64,000 nt of DNA from Sporosarcina sp. FSL K6-3457 (GTDB taxonomy: Bacteria; Bacillota; Bacilli; Bacillales_A; Planococcaceae): the NCBI RefSeq assembly GCF_038007285.1, contig NZ_JBBOWX010000001.1:3799501-3863500 (forward strand), in the 5' to 3' direction. Both the position numbers and the translations under genes were made by a program. Below the pieces are notes generated by a model, which searched no databases, was not told the origin of the DNA, and was given only the letters and a program-made list of their open reading frames with translations. Below are positions 39,405 through 46,753 of this stretch, piece by piece (position 1 is the stretch's first letter; each line of letters opens with the position of its first letter).

Positions 39405-39511
39405 TTAACTTGCTAGAGCAAGTTATCCTCCGGAGGATGTCACAGATTTTGAATTGAGCTCGCTCAATTCAAAATCTGGACGCAAACACGCCAAGGCGTG
39501 TTTGATCCTAA
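39405..39511 (-). repeat. Modular hairpin repeat, simple copy
   Basis: AACTTGCTAGAGCAAGTT hairpin, palindrome ATCCTCCGGAGGAT, GTCACAGATTTTGAATTG... closing as ...CAATTCAAAATCTGGACG, and the end hairpin AACACGCCAAGGCGTGTT. It is the simplest arrangement: the long hairpin has a 4-base loop (ATTGAGCTCGCTCAAT centre), whereas a 60-bp block sits in the same place at 16779-16945. Confidence 0.85.
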
Positions 39512-39548
39512 TCTATTTATTGTAACATGTAATTGTCTTATACATACG

Positions 39549-40043
39549 TTAACTGTATTTTACAACATCGTAGAAGGTTGCACTCGCTACACGCGCCAAT
39601 TCGTCAGGAGCTAGTTTCATTTGCAACCCAACTTTCCCTGCACTCACAGTCATCAAATCCAGGCTTTGTGCTGACTCGTCAATGAACGTTGGATAGTTCT
39701 TTTTCATACCAATTGCTGAGCAACCTCCACGCATATAGCCCGTCTCTTTCGTTAAATCCTTCAATGGCAGCATATCCAACTTTTTTACTCCAGCTGCTCT
39801 TGCTGCTTTTTTCAAATCCAGCTCAAGCGCCACCGGTACTAAATAAACAAATAATTCCCTTGGGCCCGCCATTGTCACGAGTGTTTTGAAGACACTCTCC
39901 ACGACTTGACCCGTTTTTGCTGCAACAGAAACACCATCAACCAAACCATCTATCACATCATATTCCATCAGTTCATAGTGAACGCCTTCCCCCTCTAGAA
40001 TTCTAACTGCATTCGTCTTCACCATACGACTCTGTTTGGCCAT
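39549..40043 (-). CDS. ybaK: Cys-tRNA(Pro) deacylase YbaK/EbsC
   Basis: A 164-residue editing enzyme that hydrolyses Cys-tRNA(Pro) and related mischarged tRNAs in trans. Typical segments are RILEGEGVHYELMEYDV, VFKTLVTMAGPRELFVYLVP and RGGCSAIGMKKNYPTFIDES. The lysine-lysine after the GxxSxxG turn is the conserved feature of this clan. GGAGGAAG lies upstream of the ATG. It stands alone between a terminator and a repeat. Confidence 0.92.
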   Translation of the reverse strand: MAKQSRMVKTNAVRILEGEGVHYELMEYDVIDGLVDGVSVAAKTGQVVESVFKTLVTMAGPRELFVYLVPVALELDLKKAARAAGVKKLDMLPLKDLTKETGYMRGGCSAIGMKKNYPTFIDESAQSLDLMTVSAGKVGLQMKLAPDELARVASATFYDVVKYS

Positions 40044-40064
40044 CTATCCACTTCCTCCTCCAAT

Positions 40065-40090
40065 AGAAAAGACCACCCGCTGAGGTGGTC
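40065..40090 (-). terminator. Terminator of the unknown gene 40100-40702
   Basis: On the minus strand GACCACCTCAGCGGGTGGTC followed by TTTTC, just after the stop codon. Confidence 0.85.
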
Positions 40091-40099
40091 TCCATCACA

Positions 40100-40702
40100 T
40101 TACGCAACTTTAGAAAACTGTGGTTCGTCAAGACCGTAGCCTTTTTGCTTAGCCTCTGCTTGGAAAGCATATGTTGAAATCGCTTGTTCAAAGCGTTTTT
40201 GCATCATAAACACTTCACGATCAACGCCTACTGGCAATTCGAATGAAACGATATTTCCCGTTTCAATTTCTTTTCTTGCCATCGTCGCTTCGAATTCAGA
40301 CTGCGCTAATTTTTGTAGCGCAATTTGCGTTTCCGTCTGCATAATCTTTGCAGACGCTGTAGCGACAAGCTGATGGTCTGCAGTTGTTGGTTCGGGCACA
40401 GAAACTGCATCCGCTCGTACATCCCGCCAAAGACCAATCGTTTCTTCGAGCGTCTTACCAATTGGAAGTGCAACTTGTTTCATCTGTCCTGCACCAAGTT
40501 CCTGTACTTCCTGCTTCTCTGGTTGAACGGCTTGCGGTTCGTCCTTCCCCATCAATAAGGCCTCAAGTTTTTCCAATGTCTTCTGATTTTGTCCATTATA
40601 CTGAACATTACGCTCATAAGCATTTTCAGCATTTTTTCGTCGAATCGCATCATAACGTTGCAGCTGATCACTTGCCGTTGCGAATGTCATTACAGCATTC
40701 AT
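40100..40702 (-). CDS. Uncharacterised 200-residue protein
   Basis: I do not recognise this gene with certainty. It encodes a soluble, helical, glutamine- and alanine-rich protein. The first 70 residues are strongly charged (YDAIRRKNAENAYERNVQYN), a low-complexity stretch follows (DEPQAVQPEKQEVQEL), and the last 60 residues include QKRFEQAISTYAFQAEAKQK. There is no signal peptide, membrane segment or cysteine. GGAGGTGAAGG 8 nt before the ATG and a terminator after the stop support a real gene transcribed on its own. Confidence 0.65.
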   Translation of the reverse strand: MNAVMTFATASDQLQRYDAIRRKNAENAYERNVQYNGQNQKTLEKLEALLMGKDEPQAVQPEKQEVQELGAGQMKQVALPIGKTLEETIGLWRDVRADAVSVPEPTTADHQLVATASAKIMQTETQIALQKLAQSEFEATMARKEIETGNIVSFELPVGVDREVFMMQKRFEQAISTYAFQAEAKQKGYGLDEPQFSKVA

Positions 40703-40806
40703 GTACCTTCACCTCCATAGGGCTATTTTCCGGAATATCCTAGTTAAACTATTATACCCAAATTCCCCTTCCAAATAAACCCTACGAAAGTTCTAAAATC
40801 TGATTA

Positions 40807-41349
40807 TTAAAACTCTATGCCTTTTACAGCATCCACGCCTTCGTTATAATAATGTTTTTCAGGTTCAACAACTGAAACCAAGTCAGCGATTTCCCTAATT
40901 TCAGGCAGAGCATCTCTTCCCGTAATGACAAGATGGACGTGCGGTGGTCTGTTTTTAATCATATCGATTATTTCATTCAGAGGAAGAACATCATCGATTG
41001 GAAACTTATCAATCGCTAAAGCATTATTTAACTCATCTAAAATCACAACATCATACTCGCCACTCATGACAGCATCTCTCGCTTGTGGCCACGCTTTTTT
41101 AAGCGCTTCCCGGTGCTCTTCAGGCGTTTTTGTCCATGTAAAACCAATGCCGAGTTGTACCATTTCCACACCGAGTTTTTTCAGCGCAATTTGCTCTCCA
41201 TAGGACCGTTGTGGTGATTTAATGAATTGAAAAATCTTAACACTTAGTCCCCTCCCCGTGCTACGCAAAGCCAGTCCTAATGCAGCCGTTGTTTTCCCTT
41301 TACCATGACCTGTGTAAACAAGTGTAAGCCCTTTTTGATTTTTGCTCAT
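40807..41349 (-). CDS. btuR: Cob(I)alamin adenosyltransferase, CobA/BtuR/CobO type
   Basis: A 180-residue ATP:corrinoid adenosyltransferase that adds the adenosyl ligand to reduced corrinoids. The P-loop is VYTGHGKGKTTAALGLALR near the N-terminus, and VVILDELNNALAI holds the second nucleotide motif. The start at 41349 has GGGGAGG upstream and overlaps the cbiA stop by 4 bp (ATGA), so it is the last gene of the second cobalamin operon. It converts imported corrinoids to the coenzyme form that CbiZ and CbiB use and the riboswitch senses. Confidence 0.94.
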   Translation of the reverse strand: MSKNQKGLTLVYTGHGKGKTTAALGLALRSTGRGLSVKIFQFIKSPQRSYGEQIALKKLGVEMVQLGIGFTWTKTPEEHREALKKAWPQARDAVMSGEYDVVILDELNNALAIDKFPIDDVLPLNEIIDMIKNRPPHVHLVITGRDALPEIREIADLVSVVEPEKHYYNEGVDAVKGIEF

Positions 41350-42734
41350 TGTGTGCCTCCCCTTATTTTTTTGTAGCTTAAGCAAGTCTCAATCCATCTT
41401 TCAACCATTCCTACACATGTCGCAAAATGGAATTGTGTATAGCCAGCAACCACATTATCTGTTACATAACCATCCGTCTTTCCGCCACGCATCCCCATCG
41501 TCTCATAAGCATGTTGAAATGACTCCACCGGCTCGAATGTAGAGTAGTGAAATTCATGTCCTCTTGCTTTCTGATGTTCGTTGAGTAAAAAGTTGTCCTG
41601 ATGCCCACTAATTTCCCGATAACCAATCGCTTGTAAAGTAGCATGCATTTTTATATTCCCTGGAATAAAACCGACCATACCAAATAGATCCCCTGCCGTC
41701 GTCTCGACTGAACGCGTCAAATACATAAATCCACCGCCTTCAGCAAATGTCGGAACCCCGCCTTCAAATGCCGCCCTCAACGCTTGTTTAATCGCTTCAT
41801 TTTGACTAAGCAAATGGACAAACTCTTCAGGGAGACCTCCGCCAATATAAAGCCCGTCAATATTCTCCGGGAATGATTCATCTGCTAATGGTGAAAAGTA
41901 AACGAGCTCAGCGCCATACGACTCCAAAATCTCCAAGTTCTCAATATAATACGAATTAAATGCGGCATCCTTCGCCACAGCAATACGCACAATCGGTTCT
42001 TTTTTACTTTCGAAAAGCGAAGTTGTTTGCTCCGCGTTTAGAGGCTGTGCCAACGAAATCTCCAACAACTTATCTATATCAATTGTTTCAAGCACGAGTT
42101 GACCGAGTCGATTGAAAAAGGAATCAAGTTCTCCCCTTTCAATCGACGGGACGAGCCCAAGACTTCTTTCAGGAATTTCAATCCCTTGTTCCCGCTTCAA
42201 ATAGCCAATAACAGGAATTTGGCATTCTTGTTCAATTGCGACCTTCACAATTTCAAAATGCCTGTCACTCCCTACCCGGTTGGCAATGACACCAACGATG
42301 TTAGGCTCACTTGACAGTGTTTGAAACCCCTTCACAATCGCCGCTGCACTTCGAGCCACACTTGCACAATTCACAACGAGCAAGACTGGACTGTCAGTCA
42401 TTACACTAATCTCTGCAGTACTTCCTTTATCATTTGTAGGATCTCTCCCATCATAGAGCCCCATAACCCCTTCCATGATGGAAATATCCGCATTTTCACT
42501 TCCATGATTAAAAATATCAAGGACTGTCTCTTCTCCAAACATCCAGCTATCTAGATTCCGTGAAACACGTTTGGTCACCGCAGTATGGTAAGAGGAATCG
42601 ATATAATCTGGCCCACACTTAAATCCTTGGACTACAAATCCCCGTTGTTTCAAAGCGGACATCAAACCAATTGTTACAGTCGTTTTCCCAACTCCACTCC
42701 CGGTGCCCGCTATGACAAGTCTTCGTTCAGTCAT
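41346..42734 (-). CDS. cbiA: Cobyrinate a,c-diamide synthase family protein CbiA, glutaminase cysteine replaced
   Basis: A protein of 462 residues with the CbiA/CobB two-domain layout. The N-terminal P-loop amidation domain has AGTGSGVGKTTVTIGL. The C-terminal class I glutaminase-like domain has YIGGGLPEEF and GHEFHYSTFE, which supplies the histidine. At the position of the nucleophile, family members read AECGG; this protein reads FAEGGGFMYL, so cysteine is replaced by glycine (codon GGC at 41733-41735). It would then need free ammonia or be inactive. No other de novo corrin-ring genes are in the window. GGGAGG precedes ATG 42734. Confidence 0.88.
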   Translation of the reverse strand: MTERRLVIAGTGSGVGKTTVTIGLMSALKQRGFVVQGFKCGPDYIDSSYHTAVTKRVSRNLDSWMFGEETVLDIFNHGSENADISIMEGVMGLYDGRDPTNDKGSTAEISVMTDSPVLLVVNCASVARSAAAIVKGFQTLSSEPNIVGVIANRVGSDRHFEIVKVAIEQECQIPVIGYLKREQGIEIPERSLGLVPSIERGELDSFFNRLGQLVLETIDIDKLLEISLAQPLNAEQTTSLFESKKEPIVRIAVAKDAAFNSYYIENLEILESYGAELVYFSPLADESFPENIDGLYIGGGLPEEFVHLLSQNEAIKQALRAAFEGGVPTFAEGGGFMYLTRSVETTAGDLFGMVGFIPGNIKMHATLQAIGYREISGHQDNFLLNEHQKARGHEFHYSTFEPVESFQHAYETMGMRGGKTDGYVTDNVVAGYTQFHFATCVGMVERWIETCLSYKKIRGGTQ

Positions 42735-42763
42735 CGAAATCCTCCCATCTTCTGTCATCACAA

Positions 42764-44173
42764 TTACGACAGCATATCACTTTTAGTAAATTTCTTCTCG
42801 ACGGCCTCTAACATTGCTGTTGTGATAATTTTTTCGATACCTTTTCGTAAATCAATTTCGTTTTCGCGATGCCTTAGTTGGTTTTCCCTCTGGCTGGCAG
42901 CAATGAGTACCACGTCCCTTGCTGACTGAACCGATTGCAGACTTAGCTGCTGACAAACCTTCACCTTTGCCTCTATAACAGTCATATAATAATCAAACAA
43001 TGCTTTGTCTTGTAAATGTCCATCTATAAACAGCAGTAGATGAACGCCATCCAAGCTTCTATGCTGATGGATATCCACTTCAATCGCTACTACAATCATT
43101 AGTTGAACACCCAGCAGTAGCTGCTCGATTATAACAACATCCTGTATATCCCCAGTCGTCGCAATCGCTGCTACTTGTTCAGACGGAATTCCGTTGTTTT
43201 CCAACCATGCTGACAGATTTTGTTCACCAATTGATTCGTCTGCCACTAAACAAAAGTGCTGCAGCCATTGAACTCCTTCCCCTACATCCGCGTTCGATAG
43301 CGTACGCAAAGGTTGTTCGAAGTGTAGATGAACTGTATTTTCATTTTGCTCAGCTTGAAAACTATTTAAAAATGGCGTCGGGTCTGCACTATATGAATAT
43401 GTTGGCGTCAGATGAAGCTGAGGCTTCGGAACAAGCGGATGTGCTTGCGCCTTGACCTCAACTTCATATACTTTTTTCAACTGCTCTTCCTTGCGTAACG
43501 TATTCACATCGCCAACCTCTAAAAATGAACCTTCGTAAAGCAATGCAACCCGATCCGCATACAACGATGCCACATTCAAATCATGCAAAATCGCAAATAT
43601 GGTCAATCCTTTCGTCCGTTGCCACTCTTTTAGCAAATCTAACATTTCAAAAGTATGCTTAATGTCCAAATGATTTGTCGGTTCATCCAACAGTAAAACC
43701 TCAGGCTCTTGTGCTAATGCCTTCGCTAATAAAACCCGTTGTTTTTCTCCTCCACTCAACAAGCGAAATTGTGTCTTGCGATAGCGCCCAACTTTGGAAA
43801 TCTCCATCACCGCATCAATCACTTCACGATCATACGCCGATAACGTTTTCAAAACGCCCTTTTGGTGTGGATAGCGTCCAAGACTAATGATTTCCTCGAC
43901 TGTGTAATCGAACGTCATTTGAACTTCCTGAGAAAGCACCGCTACTTTTTTCGCCTTCTCCAACTTCGTTAATTTCGACATCACTTTCCCATCAATGAGA
44001 ATATCACCTGAAATGACGGGCAATTGCCCTGTAATTAATTTGAATAGGGTTGTCTTTCCACTACCGTTCGGACCCAGCAATGCAAAAAACTCTCCCTTTT
44101 TAATGTCCAAGCTAATGTCTTTGACGATTGGTTTCTTCCCATAGCCGCCTGCGAGTCGATCAACTTTAATCAT
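42764..44173 (-). CDS. btuD: Cobalamin ABC transporter ATPase BtuD fused to a degenerate CbiZ domain
   Basis: A 469-residue fusion. Residues 1-250 are a complete ABC ATPase: Walker A GPNGSGKTTLFKL, signature LLSGGEKQRVLLAKA, Walker B VLLLDEPTNHLDI and the switch histidine in AILHDLN. After a linker (HPLVPKPQ), residues 270-469 align with CbiZ but lack its conserved sites: TAGVGNA has become AIEVDI, ITATEAKTKAL is MTVIEAKVKVC, and the ATGTSTD...GKLIGHG region is replaced by SARDVVLIAASQ and a charged stretch. It overlaps btuC by 4 bp. The ATPase should power import; CbiZ activity is doubtful. Confidence 0.9.
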   Translation of the reverse strand: MIKVDRLAGGYGKKPIVKDISLDIKKGEFFALLGPNGSGKTTLFKLITGQLPVISGDILIDGKVMSKLTKLEKAKKVAVLSQEVQMTFDYTVEEIISLGRYPHQKGVLKTLSAYDREVIDAVMEISKVGRYRKTQFRLLSGGEKQRVLLAKALAQEPEVLLLDEPTNHLDIKHTFEMLDLLKEWQRTKGLTIFAILHDLNVASLYADRVALLYEGSFLEVGDVNTLRKEEQLKKVYEVEVKAQAHPLVPKPQLHLTPTYSYSADPTPFLNSFQAEQNENTVHLHFEQPLRTLSNADVGEGVQWLQHFCLVADESIGEQNLSAWLENNGIPSEQVAAIATTGDIQDVVIIEQLLLGVQLMIVVAIEVDIHQHRSLDGVHLLLFIDGHLQDKALFDYYMTVIEAKVKVCQQLSLQSVQSARDVVLIAASQRENQLRHRENEIDLRKGIEKIITTAMLEAVEKKFTKSDMLS

Positions 44174-45240
44174 CCTCGTTCACCTCTTCCGATTCTTTCC
44201 CTAATCAGTAGAAAAGCAAATACAGGTGCGCCAATCAATGCGGTAATAACACCAATTGGCAATTCCCTCGGCGCAATGATCGTCCTAGCCAATAAGTCTG
44301 CCAATATAAGAAAAGAACCTCCGAACAACATCGACAACGGCAGAAGATGTCGGTGATTCGGTCCTGTCAATAAACGAACAAGATGAGGGATGACAAGACC
44401 AACAAACCCGATTGAACCGGAAACCGCTACTGCCGCTCCCGTCAACAATGAGGCGCCAATCAAAATCATGATTTTACCTCTTTTAACATTGACACCGATG
44501 TGATCTGCTGCTTCCTCGCCAAGTGCAAGCGCGTTCAATTCACGATAATGCATGAGTAAAATAATCGTCCCAATAATCATAAATGGAACAACAAGATGAA
44601 TGTGGCTCCACCCTCTCATTCCTACACTACCGTAAAGCCAATACATAATTTGTGTCATCGCATCCTTATCACCTAAGGAAATGAGTAGTGACGTTATTGA
44701 ACCGATAAATGAGCCAACGATGATTCCTGCCAAGACAATCGTTTCAATCGCAAGGCTCCTGCTGCTCAAACGTACTAATCCAAAAACAATCATCAGGGTA
44801 ATAAATCCACTAGCGATTGAGACGACTGGTAATGTGAAGCTCCCGAGCCCAATAATCGTAAATTGAAAAAATAACACAAGTACTGCCCCTAAGGCAGCAC
44901 CTGATGAAACACCGATTGTATAGGGATCCGCTAATGGATTACGTAAAAGCCCTTGAAATGCGGCACCCGCTAACGAAAGCGAAGCACCGACACAAAGAGC
45001 CAGTAAAACCCGTGGCAGTCGAATATTCCAAATGATTAACTCTTCATTACGCGGTATATTTTCAAGCCAGCCAAGGCCAAACGATTTTTCCAACACAATA
45101 TGCAAAATAGTCATGATTGGAAACTGTACGCTGCTGACAAATAGACCCAGTAACAGCGCACAAAGTACAAACCCAATACTTAGTAAGTAAAGCCAGCCAA
45201 TCTTACTCCCCAAAAACTTCCGGATAAATGATTTTTGCAA
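44170..45240 (-). CDS. btuC: Cobalamin ABC transporter permease BtuC (FecCD family)
   Basis: A membrane permease of 356 residues with about ten helices. Family marks are NIRLPRVLLALCVGASLSLA, FQGLLRNPLADPYTIGVSSG and the C-terminal GLVIPHLVRLLTGPNHRHLL, with RELPIGVITALIGAPVF near the end. It forms the channel with BtuD. Its end overlaps the btuD start, and its first codons overlap the end of btuF, so the three are tightly coupled. FecCD permeases also serve siderophores; the riboswitch decides for cobalamin. Confidence 0.94.
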   Translation of the reverse strand: MQKSFIRKFLGSKIGWLYLLSIGFVLCALLLGLFVSSVQFPIMTILHIVLEKSFGLGWLENIPRNEELIIWNIRLPRVLLALCVGASLSLAGAAFQGLLRNPLADPYTIGVSSGAALGAVLVLFFQFTIIGLGSFTLPVVSIASGFITLMIVFGLVRLSSRSLAIETIVLAGIIVGSFIGSITSLLISLGDKDAMTQIMYWLYGSVGMRGWSHIHLVVPFMIIGTIILLMHYRELNALALGEEAADHIGVNVKRGKIMILIGASLLTGAAVAVSGSIGFVGLVIPHLVRLLTGPNHRHLLPLSMLFGGSFLILADLLARTIIAPRELPIGVITALIGAPVFAFLLIRERIGRGERG

Positions 45241-46216
45241 GCGTCTCTACTCCTTCAATCAAACGAGGTCCCGGGCGAGTAACCGTATCACTATCTACAT
45301 CAAATACTTGTTCATTTTTTATCGCAGTTACTTCTGCCCAACCATCGCGCGTTAAAACTTGTTCAGCCGGATTGTCTATATAGTAACCGTATGTCGTAAT
45401 AATGACATCTGGATTCAACTGAACAATTTCTTCTTCTGTCATTTTCACCCAACCGTCTTGCTCTTCAGCAGCATTTGTTGCATTGATCGCTTCTAACATT
45501 TCATGCATAAATGTATTTTTCCCTGTCGTGAAAATGTCTGGAGCAGGAGAAACTTCAACCCATACTTTCTTTGTATCTGTAATGCCTTTTGCTTTTTCTT
45601 CAAGTGCAACCCGACGGTCTTTCATATCGTTAATGATTTCATCTGCTTTTTCAGCTGTTCCTGTCGCCTGCGCAATCATATCCATTGTTTTATAGACATC
45701 ATCAAAAGTGGAAGCACTACCTGTCACAACGACTGTAATACCTGCATCTTCATATTGCTTCAAAATATTTTCATGTGTATTGTGGTGGTATGTCGTGACA
45801 AAAGCGATATCAGGTAGCAAGCTTAGAACTAATTCTGCATCCATATCTTGTGCTCCCACTTTTTGTACACTTAACGCCTCTTCAGGGTAGTTATCATAAT
45901 CAGACACACCAATTAGACGATCCCCAACACCAAGTGCATATAAAATCTCTGTATTACTCGCTTGAATCGACACAATCGTTTTTGGTTCGCTTTCAATAGT
46001 CACTTCACGACCTACATCATCTGTAAAGGTAACAGGAAACGCTTCGACAACCTCTTCATCTTCGACCTCTTCAACTACTTCAATTGATTCTTCATCGACA
46101 CTATCTTCTTTCGCCGCTCCATCCGTACCCTTGTCCGTGCCACATGCTGCCAAAATAGCAAGCATAAAAACAAACACAAAACTTAATAAGCCCCATCTTT
46201 GAAATAAATCCTTCAA
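45203..46216 (-). CDS. btuF: Cobalamin-binding lipoprotein BtuF
   Basis: A class III substrate-binding protein of about 337 residues. The signal sequence ends in the lipobox LAAC (cysteine at residue 25), followed by a low-complexity acidic spacer (EESIEVVEEVEDEEVVEAF). The binding domain has TIESEPKTIVSIQASNTEIL, GDRLIGVSDYDNYP and NPDVIITTYGYYIDNPAEQV. Start is taken as TTG 46216 because AAAGGAGA lies 7 nt upstream; upstream ATGs lie in or before the leader terminator. It is the first gene after the riboswitch. Confidence 0.9.
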   Translation of the reverse strand: MKDLFQRWGLLSFVFVFMLAILAACGTDKGTDGAAKEDSVDEESIEVVEEVEDEEVVEAFPVTFTDDVGREVTIESEPKTIVSIQASNTEILYALGVGDRLIGVSDYDNYPEEALSVQKVGAQDMDAELVLSLLPDIAFVTTYHHNTHENILKQYEDAGITVVVTGSASTFDDVYKTMDMIAQATGTAEKADEIINDMKDRRVALEEKAKGITDTKKVWVEVSPAPDIFTTGKNTFMHEMLEAINATNAAEEQDGWVKMTEEEIVQLNPDVIITTYGYYIDNPAEQVLTRDGWAEVTAIKNEQVFDVDSDTVTRPGPRLIEGVETLAKIIYPEVFGE

Positions 46217-46241
46217 TCTAATCTCTCCTTTTTTTGACATC

Positions 46242-46275
46242 AAAAAAAGCGCTCTTCTATTTAGAAGAAGGCGCA
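46242..46275 (-). terminator. Riboswitch-controlled terminator upstream of btuF
   Basis: On the minus strand GCGCCTTCTTCT and AGAAGAGCGC form a stem with a short loop, followed by TTTTTTT. It lies between the aptamer and the btuF start. Confidence 0.85.
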
Positions 46276-46407
46276 CATAAAAAGGTATTATCAGCGATTC
46301 CTTTGCCAAACAAAAAAGAATCTTCTGGAAAGCTCCGTCAGGAAACCGTACCAAAATAAGATGATAAACACTTTAAACGTCCCTTCCTCGAGGAAGCTTA
46401 AAATCAA

Positions 46408-46560
46408 AATAGGCAGGTCTCCTGACTTACGTCTCATCGGGCAACTAACTCCTTCCCATGCAATATGCACAGTGGATTTTCTTTAGTAGCCATAAACGCT
46501 TACAGTGACGGGATCGCGTTGGATTCACACCAACTTCCCTCTTCGTTTTAAATAGTTATT
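46408..46560 (-). promoter_or_regulatory. Cobalamin riboswitch (operon B)
   Basis: On the minus strand GGGAAGTTGGTGTGAATCC, the core CCCGTCACTGTAAGCG and the 3' box AGTCAGGAGACCTGCC (46411-46427) mark an adenosylcobalamin aptamer. A terminator hairpin (46242-46275) stands between it and btuF, so binding is expected to stop transcription of the whole btuF-btuC-btuD-cbiA-btuR operon. Confidence 0.95.
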
Positions 46561-46690
46561 TCCCAACTATTCAAAAAACCTATTTCTCAATTATTCTTTT
46601 TTTAATGTTATGTATTCAATATCAAGTATAAAGAAGATTCAGTGGTAAGTAAACTACGTTTTAATAGTGACTGAACTAACCTCCATTTAA

Positions 46691-46737
46691 GAAGGTGTTC
46701 TATCAGTCGATTTCCAACTGAAAGAACACCCATTTTA
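46691..46737 (-). terminator. Probable terminator of topB
   Basis: GGTGTTCTATCAGT and ACTGAAAGAACACC form a long stem with T-rich flanks on both strands, downstream of the topB stop. Confidence 0.7.
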
Positions 46738-46753
46738 TCATTTCTAACGCTAT

